NCBI GenBank assembly: GCA_938083405.1 | Contig: CALKCV010000259.1 | Span: forward strand, 1 to 8,648 | DNA: 8,648 bases | Source: an uncultured Microcoleaceae cyanobacterium | GTDB taxonomy: Bacteria; Cyanobacteriota; Cyanobacteriia; Cyanobacteriales; Microcoleaceae | Reading direction: 5' to 3' | In this document: piece by piece, positions 4,701-8,648 of the stretch | Position numbering within the stretch: position 1 is the first letter of the stretch | Layout: every line of letters starts with the position of its first letter | Notes under the pieces: generated by a model | Told to the model about the DNA's origin: nothing | Databases searched by the model: none | Seen by the model: only the letters and a program-made list of their open reading frames with translations | Program-made: the position numbers and the translations under genes

Positions 4701-7446
4701 GACTGCCTTCCTGGACTCGCGTCACGCTGCTGTAGTCCATTTTCTGCAATTCGATCTGGACTCGCTGCCCGGCGATCGCCTTTCCTTCCGCGTCGGCGAC
4801 GATAAATTCTACTGGCAAATCTTTATTTGCCTCCGCCACAAATTTAGTTTTCAAACCAATTAATTTGTCGCTTGGCAAAGCAGTAAAAGTTTGAGAATTT
4901 GCCACGGATATATTAGAAACATCCGTAACTTCTACATCCACTCGATAAGTCATCGGGTAAGGCAAATCTTCCGCCACTTCCACAGTTTGAGCGTTAGTTC
5001 CCGCACCGTCCAAAACCGCGTTAGTTTCCAAGACATTACTCGGAATCTGCGGGCTTTCTTCCGGCCAAAACCACCGCCGTCCGAAGGAAAACTCGTTCCA
5101 ATTTTCAGGAGCAAAATTAGTTTTGCTGCGGGTTACATAATACTTAGCTTTGCCCTCCGCCACTGGCGCGCCAAACAAGTATTTGCTATCCGCATTTGCT
5201 TCTACCCTTTCTCCTCCCAAGGCAATATTTTTATTGAGGTTCAAATCTACCTTAAAATTCGGCGGCTTAAACTCGGCAACGCGGAATTGACCCCTGATTT
5301 CGAGGTCGTTTTCTCCTTTGGCTGTGAGATTATAAAAACCCAAAGGTTGAGTTGGAGACAGAGGCAATTCCACGGAAAAAGTACCGTATTCGTTAGTTTC
5401 TTGGGTTCCTAAATCTATTTCTTTACCGTCCGTACCTTGCATCGTTAGCCGGTAACTTGCATTTTTACCTTGTTTGAGAGTGCCATTTTCCAAATAATAA
5501 ACAGCCCCAGTCAACCAGACAACTTCTCCCGGTTGGTAAAGCTCTCTATCGGAGAAGATTACCCCTCGGGATATGGGTTTTGCCGAGTCCCAATTGGCAG
5601 AAATACCGTAGCCGTAATAGCCGCTATAAGAATTGGTACGAGCAAAAGCCCAATCGCTATTTTCTTTGGCAATTACTAACAATTCCGGGCCTTCGTTAAA
5701 ACGCCGCCCGTTGTTGCATTTATTGAAGTCGTTTTTGCTCAGAGTTAAGAAGCCGTTATTATCCGTTCTACCAGTAGCGCAAGGAGTAGGTTGGGGTCGA
5801 GAATTTGCCGATAATAAAGATGGATAAATTTCCACCGAGGCCCGCGCTGGAGAACCGTCGTCGAGGTGGTTTACTCTGACCAAACCCGACTCGGGAAACC
5901 ACTGGGCAAATACTCCTAAATTAGTTAGCTGTACCATGCCGGCCATGATGGGTTCTTCCCAGTTTGTTATGCCGTTTGCTTGATAGCTTCTGGTACGAGC
6001 TTGGACTCCATAAGCTAACATTCCGGTATTTCCGTTGAGCCTTTCTCTAATAGGAATTGCGATTTTTGTAGGCTTGTTTTTCTCCTCCGATATGGGGAAA
6101 GTTTGCCAGGTTTGGGGCTGTCCGAGTAGGTTATCACCTTCTGGGTTGGAATAAGCAGTATCGGTATAGACTAAATCTGTCGGCTGCACCACTTTATAGG
6201 CGGCTTTGTAGGCGGAATCTGGCAAGTTTATCGAAGCAATATTTAGTTCTAAATCGAGATTTGAGGGGAAGATATTTAAGCCGGAAGGGCCTTGAATATC
6301 TGCGGCCAAATCTCCGGTTTTGTATCGAACTGTTTCTGCTTTTCCTAATGTTTGTCCGAATTTATCTTTGAGGTTTTCGCCGATGGTTATTGTGTAGTTA
6401 GTCTGGGGTTTTAAGGCCCAAGGATTGAGGGTGACGATGTTATAATTTTCGTAGGCGATCGCCAATTGTACATCTTCTTTCGGTGCGGGTTCGATGCTAA
6501 TATTAGCCTTGGCTGAATCTGGCACTATGGGGTTATTAAATTCCAACAAAGAATAGCCTTTTTCAAAGCGCCCGAAACCCTCGTCTTGTTTTAGTTCTTT
6601 AAATGTTAAAGCGGAATAGGTTTCTACCTCGCTCGCGAAAGGAGTTTGACTGGGTAAATTCCCCCGCACGGGACGCAAACCAGAACCAAATTCTAGGCGG
6701 TATTTAGTACCTTTAGTTAAAGCTGTTTCTGGAGTAACGCTATACCTCCATTGCCGCAAAGATGGGTTGAATCTTTCTCTGGGGCTTTCTTGAGTATTGG
6801 CAGTTTCGTCTGCTGGTTCTACTTCAAATCCTACTATTTTCTCCCCGCTTCCTTCTGGAACCAGAGCAACCGCAGCCTCGACCGAATCTAAATCTAATTC
6901 CACATTAGAAGTAAATTCTATGGTTGGTTCGACATCGAGATAGTTAGCAGGACCGTATTCTTGCTCGGTAACTGGCAAGTTAGTTAATTTAATCGGTTCG
7001 GTGTTGAAAGTCCAGGCTAAATCTTCGCTTAATTGGTTATTATTTAAGTCGGATAAACCTTCTTTAATAGTAACTCTAATTCTTGTTGCTTTGGGGAAGG
7101 CTTTTTCCGGTTGAAAGCCGACCATTCTCGGAGTTAAAAAGCGAAATTCTCCCGGGAGTTCGGGGAAGATTTCAAACTTTTTCAATTTGTCTCTTTGTTC
7201 CCTGCTGTCGAGAGCTTCTACTGGGATTAAAGGTTCTTTAAAGTTAATACGAACTTGGTTTAAAGTTTCTGCTTCTCCTACTGGCGAGATATCTTCGATC
7301 CAGTTGGGAAGTTGGGGAGTAATTAAGGGCGCAACTTCTGGCAAGGGTTTGACTTCGGTGGTGGTTGGGTTAAATATTCCACAAGCACCGATACCCACAG
7401 CTAGAAGCAGTCCCAAAAAGAAATGTTTCCAATATTTTCGGACCAT
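1738..7446 (-). CDS. Alpha-2-macroglobulin-family lipoprotein, thioester motif lost
   Basis: This 1902-residue protein should trap or sense proteases in the cell envelope, the role proposed for bacterial alpha-2-macroglobulins such as E. coli YfhM. The N-terminus has KYWKHF, a hydrophobic stretch, and the lipobox IGAC with C22 as the lipidated residue. G23 after it argues for outer-membrane sorting by the Lol rule. Domains in order: an Ig-like/Big_5-type segment (about 50-150); a series of macroglobulin-like beta domains including FSDRELYQPGE (630-640); a bait-region-type domain (about 980-1145, ending NDAVLQLTGY); a Gly/Ser/Ala-rich stretch (1176-1196); the A2M core (VREDFKPWAYY, LPDDLTTWRVMA; 1198-1280); a helical terpenoid-cyclase-like domain (about 1415-1680, RPDGGFAYYPG, GWGWMNSDTAAQAEAL); and a C-terminal domain (KDPLPAGFEAID). 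Where thioester proteins have CxEQ this one has F1422-L-E-P1425, so no thioester can form. C556/C577 and C1530/C1535 could form disulphides. It is about 250 residues longer than YfhM. No pbpC partner is beside it. The ATG at 7446 lacks a clear Shine-Dalgarno, but it is the only start that yields the signal peptide. Confidence 0.93.
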   Translation of the reverse strand: MVRKYWKHFFLGLLLAVGIGACGIFNPTTTEVKPLPEVAPLITPQLPNWIEDISPVGEAETLNQVRINFKEPLIPVEALDSREQRDKLKKFEIFPELPGEFRFLTPRMVGFQPEKAFPKATRIRVTIKEGLSDLNNNQLSEDLAWTFNTEPIKLTNLPVTEQEYGPANYLDVEPTIEFTSNVELDLDSVEAAVALVPEGSGEKIVGFEVEPADETANTQESPRERFNPSLRQWRYSVTPETALTKGTKYRLEFGSGLRPVRGNLPSQTPFASEVETYSALTFKELKQDEGFGRFEKGYSLLEFNNPIVPDSAKANISIEPAPKEDVQLAIAYENYNIVTLNPWALKPQTNYTITIGENLKDKFGQTLGKAETVRYKTGDLAADIQGPSGLNIFPSNLDLELNIASINLPDSAYKAAYKVVQPTDLVYTDTAYSNPEGDNLLGQPQTWQTFPISEEKNKPTKIAIPIRERLNGNTGMLAYGVQARTRSYQANGITNWEEPIMAGMVQLTNLGVFAQWFPESGLVRVNHLDDGSPARASVEIYPSLLSANSRPQPTPCATGRTDNNGFLTLSKNDFNKCNNGRRFNEGPELLVIAKENSDWAFARTNSYSGYYGYGISANWDSAKPISRGVIFSDRELYQPGEVVWLTGAVYYLENGTLKQGKNASYRLTMQGTDGKEIDLGTQETNEYGTFSVELPLSPTQPLGFYNLTAKGENDLEIRGQFRVAEFKPPNFKVDLNLNKNIALGGERVEANADSKYLFGAPVAEGKAKYYVTRSKTNFAPENWNEFSFGRRWFWPEESPQIPSNVLETNAVLDGAGTNAQTVEVAEDLPYPMTYRVDVEVTDVSNISVANSQTFTALPSDKLIGLKTKFVAEANKDLPVEFIVADAEGKAIAGQRVQIELQKMDYSSVTRVQEGSRSQRSQVEYETVAEKSAKSGNKPTTVKLRPPESGSYRIRANFVGAENEATATDTQVWATGAGGVYWGDRDRNVVEVKLDKDTYKPGETATALIQSPYEEAQLYFAVVRDKPLYQKIATVKGGAPEIKFEVTPEMVPNAAVQAVLVRQGPPLQEVEPGSVESLSRIGFAPFKTDLGDKYLKVEIAPRDPEIEPGAVEMVDLQLKNSDGRPAAGQLAVMVVNDAVLQLTGYRPPDLVKTVYAEQSISTRFSDNRPEAQLESMAAPMSKGWGYGGGQSASAASTRVREDFKPWAYYNGAVATDRNGKATVTFKLPDDLTTWRVMAVATDGDLHFGNGEGTFVATKPLLSNPVLPQFVRRGDRFEAGLSVTNNTNKQANLTIQGELDDKIDFVAKKPKSSESLQTKQEKSTQAYRFAMEANRPGDGKVRFVTLSDGGLGDAFEVSLPVQSLTVSETVVESGTAGDGLEIPLNTNQNVVPDVGGLEVMLASTLIPEIAAPAKEVFREDRLPFLEPAASQLAIAANLEILGEKYGGAFGDFEPKKQAALALEKLAKLQRPDGGFAYYPGMEFSDPFVTPYAAEAMAWAIEAFPYMVKPEAIDRVKNYLAGILADPGQYEYCAAELCKAQMRLDAAIALAELGDRRNAYLADIYVQREKLDLVARIELARYLSGFSDWQQQSGEMFDRIQESIYQTGRNATVNLPRGWGWMNSDTAAQAEALRLFVARNAGQETLDRLLESLLSLRRDGTWQTTYDNAKALSALADYSQTQPTPPNFEATASLAGQKLISARFEGYENPKTSVSVAMDALPEGQSELILDKSGDGTLHYLVEYSYRLPGMQPGRFAGLRISREIRPVGSDEVLQRIDLSTPKEALSVEAGQVFDIGLEIVSDRSVDRVTIKDPLPAGFEAIDSSFQTSNAALQAGADSWAIGYRQIYRDRVEAYADRLEPGAYRMHYLVRSVTPGRFLWPGAEARLQYAPEEFGRSASATLEVK

Positions 7447-7535
7447 AGTTGGGTTCGCGTTTAGGGACGTTTCGATCTACACTGGATGCAGGTTCTTTTC
7501 CTGACAAGGTTTAAAAACTGTCTTGAACGTGGACC

Positions 7536-7568
7536 AGAAACCCGGTTTCTCAAAGAAACCGGGTTTCT
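7536..7568. repeat. Perfect 15-bp hairpin made of two AGAAACNNNGTTTCT palindromes
   Basis: AGAAACCCGGTTTCT (7536-7550) and AGAAACCGGGTTTCT (7554-7568) are exact reverse complements separated by CAA, and each unit is itself near-palindromic (AGAAAC-N3-GTTTCT). It sits 90 bp upstream of the macroglobulin start codon, in the likely promoter or leader region. It belongs with the hairpin at 120-159 and the motif at 7864-7878. A regulatory role is possible, but a dispersed repeat is more likely. Confidence 0.8.
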
Positions 7569-7674
7569 AAGTATCGCATAAGACCAAAGCATTGCTATTT
7601 CCTATTAAAGCTTAGAATTTTCTGTTCGTGTGGTTTTTGTATCTTTTCTTAATAATTGGGTTTTTTTATAACCT

Positions 7675-7689
7675 AAAAACTGGGTTTTT
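7675..7689. repeat. AT-rich palindrome AAAAAC-TGG-GTTTTT
   Basis: AAAAACTGGGTTTTT has the same architecture as the AGAAAC-N3-GTTTCT motif nearby, with one symmetric substitution in each arm. TGGGTTTTT recurs directly at 7657-7665. It may be a decayed copy of the same repeat family. Confidence 0.4.
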
Positions 7690-7737
7690 ATTAATTCAAT
7701 TACCTATAGCAATCCGTAGATCGTTGGCGATATTTTA

Positions 7738-7858
7738 CAATACCTTCGCCGGCGCCTAGAAGTAGGTTGGGTGTAGCGTAGTCCAAGCCAACGATTTTGT
7801 TGGGTTTCGCTGCGCTGCACCCAACCTACGAATCTTTTTCTTTTTGGCGAAGGTATTG
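7738..7858. mobile_element. MITE-like element, 121 bp, with 13-bp TIRs and 6-bp target duplication
   Basis: The ends CAATACCTTCGCC (7738-7750) and GGCGAAGGTATTG (7846-7858) are exact 13-bp terminal inverted repeats. They are flanked directly by ATTTTA on both sides (7732-7737 and 7859-7864), which fits a 6-bp target-site duplication. The interior (7762-7829) is a long hairpin, GTAGGTTGGGTG...CACCCAACCTAC, whose stem continues for about 20 bp with T/C changes that would be G-U pairs in RNA. This GTAGGTTGGGT hairpin type is common in cyanobacterial genomes. There is no coding frame inside, so the element is non-autonomous and any transposase must be elsewhere. Confidence 0.7.
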
Positions 7859-7863
7859 ATTTT

Positions 7864-7878
7864 AGAAACCTTGTTTCT
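7864..7878. repeat. AGAAAC-CTT-GTTTCT palindrome
   Basis: AGAAACCTTGTTTCT is another instance of the AGAAAC-N3-GTTTCT motif. It touches the right-hand ATTTTA duplication of the MITE-like element, sharing base 7864. Confidence 0.6.
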
Positions 7879-8036
7879 TGCCTCAGAATTTTTCACACAA
7901 AAAGCATTTAATTTTGGGCTTTCTTCATTCCCCCGATGCACCCGGGATATCCGTCGAAACGACGATCTTAAGAAGGCGAAAAATAATAGCTAATTCTTTT
8001 CGCAAAAATATCTAACCTAAGATAGAGAAAAAAGAG

Positions 8037-8065
8037 TTTATAAAACCTTCAATTGATGATAGAAT
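8037..8065 (+). promoter_or_regulatory. Extended -10 promoter for the YetF-like gene
   Basis: TGATAGAAT (8057-8065) is an extended -10 with one mismatch to TATAAT. TTTATA (8037-8042) lies 17 bp upstream of the hexamer and matches TTGACA at four of six bases. Transcription would begin near 8072 and give a leader of about 30 nt before the ATG at 8102. Confidence 0.4.
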
Positions 8066-8092
8066 CTGGGTTAATACAGTTTATTGAATAAT

Positions 8093-8098
8093 AGGAAG
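8093..8098 (+). promoter_or_regulatory. Ribosome binding site fixing the YetF-like start
   Basis: AGGAAG lies just upstream of the ATG at 8102, with 5 nt between the AGGA core and the start. It supports this ATG over the in-frame TTG at 8084, which has no such site. Confidence 0.6.
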
Positions 8099-8101
8099 TT
8101 T

Positions 8102-8623
8102 ATGTTTTTTGACAACTGGACGGACATATTGCAGGTTATCTTATCTGCTGTAGTGGGCTACGCAGCGTTGGTATTATTTTTGCGAGTTTCGGGAAAGCGC
8201 ACCCTCTCTAAAATGAATGCTTTTGACTTAGTAATTACGGTAGCTTTTGGTTCGTGTTTGGCAAGCACTATACTTTCTAAAGAAGTAGCGATCGTGGAAG
8301 GGATAGTTAGTTTTGTCGTGCTTATCGGCTTGCAGTGGGTAGTTGCTTGGTCTTCGGTGCGATCGCCTCTAGTTCGTGAGTTGGTAAAATCCGAACCAAC
8401 GCTTCTATTTTATCGAGGCAATTTTCTCGACGATACCATGCGCAAAGAACGAGTGGTTAAAGACGAAGTGCGCGCGGCAATTCGCGCTAGCGGTGCAGCT
8501 AGCTTGGATGAAATAGACTCTGTAGTATTAGAAACAGATGGCACTCTCAGCGTTATTTCTAGCTCTAAAGAAGATAATATGCCTACAGCGATGGAAGGAG
8601 TCTCTCAATATCCGAGCGCGTAA
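8102..8623 (+). CDS. DUF421/YetF-family membrane protein
   Basis: This 173-residue protein has three predicted membrane helices (about residues 8-28, 38-58 and 62-83) followed by a soluble C-terminal domain (about 84-155). The family signature is clear: RVSGKRTLSKMNAFDLV followed by AFGSCLAST after helix 1, and in the soluble part KDEVRAAIRASGAASLDEID, then VVLETDGTLSVI. YetF/DUF421 proteins are small integral membrane proteins whose biochemical role is poorly defined; in Bacillus some relatives are tied to spore germination or envelope stress, which need not apply here. The length is normal for the family. The ATG at 8102 is chosen over an in-frame TTG at 8084 because of the AGGAAG upstream. 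The gene is divergent from the macroglobulin gene and has its own likely promoter. No terminator is visible in the 25 bp remaining after the stop. Confidence 0.9.
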   Translation: MFFDNWTDILQVILSAVVGYAALVLFLRVSGKRTLSKMNAFDLVITVAFGSCLASTILSKEVAIVEGIVSFVVLIGLQWVVAWSSVRSPLVRELVKSEPTLLFYRGNFLDDTMRKERVVKDEVRAAIRASGAASLDEIDSVVLETDGTLSVISSSKEDNMPTAMEGVSQYPSA

Positions 8624-8648
8624 TTAACTAGAAAATATTTATTTGACT

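Larger units (their letters stand above)
7447..8101. other. Divergent intergenic region rich in repeats
   Basis: About 650 bp separate the divergent macroglobulin and YetF-like genes. It carries a perfect hairpin of AGAAACC palindromes (7536-7568), a related AT-rich palindrome (7675-7689), a MITE-like element (7738-7858), another palindrome (7864-7878), and a promoter (8037-8065). I found no convincing promoter for the macroglobulin gene: TTGTCA on the minus strand (7502-7507) lacks a good -10 at the right distance. Confidence 0.7.

Noticed and set aside
3502..5827. Plus-strand frames at 3502-4167, 3587-3826, 4399-4863, 4891-5412, 5470-5679 and 5633-5827
   Set aside because: They are antisense to a gene with unbroken domain structure and show no recognisable motifs or ribosome binding sites.
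7187..7504. Plus-strand 105-codon frame over the macroglobulin start
   Set aside because: It is antisense to the signal peptide and first domain; the lipobox on the other strand decides the coding strand.
7475..7507. Minus-strand TTGTCA as the macroglobulin promoter -35
   Set aside because: The hexamer at normal spacing (CAGTGT) is not a plausible -10, and TAGATC is about 22 bp away.
7756..7941. Minus-strand 61-codon frame across the MITE-like element
   Set aside because: Most of it is the repeat hairpin itself, and the translation has no family features.
8084..8101. TTG at 8084 as the start of the YetF-like protein
   Set aside because: It lacks a ribosome binding site and adds a non-conserved polar extension, while the ATG at 8102 has AGGAAG at good spacing.

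Overview
The window looks like chromosomal DNA of a filamentous cyanobacterium, probably an Oscillatoriales member such as a Microcoleus/Oscillatoria relative. The grounds are: a CRISPR repeat of the cyanobacterial ...CCCTATTAGGGATTGAAAC type, many HIP1-like GCGATCGC sites, TAATTAA heptamer tandem repeats, GTAGGTTGGGTG...CACCCAACCTAC hairpins, and a two-helix membrane protein of a family I associate with cyanobacteria. The genus is an inference.

Layout. Positions 1-105 hold the trailer end of a CRISPR array whose body lies left of the window. A perfect hairpin follows at 120-159, then a non-coding stretch. An extended -10 promoter (406-414) precedes a stack of overlapping frames: a 19-codon frame, a 44-codon frame with a strong ribosome binding site, and a 272-residue two-helix membrane protein of unknown function (589-1407, +). 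A non-coding spacer (1408-1737) holds heptamer repeats, a possible gene remnant and a large HIP1-containing hairpin. It separates this gene from a convergent one.

The dominant gene (1738-7446, -) encodes a 1902-residue alpha-2-macroglobulin-like lipoprotein, expected to act in the envelope as a protease-trapping or surveillance protein. Its thioester motif is absent (FLEP in place of CxEQ). Its 5' part is AT-richer and almost without HIP1 sites, while its 3' part is GC-rich and full of them, with a sharp change near 4800.

The divergent spacer 7447-8101 is rich in repeats: AGAAACNNNGTTTCT palindromes and a 121-bp MITE-like element with 13-bp terminal inverted repeats and a 6-bp target duplication. 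The right end carries a DUF421/YetF-family membrane protein (8102-8623, +).

The three solid genes have no obvious shared pathway beyond all being envelope proteins, and they do not form one operon. I see no clearly new multi-gene system. The most notable items are the thioester-less, compositionally two-part macroglobulin, the intact MITE-like element, and the stacked small frames before the 272-residue protein.
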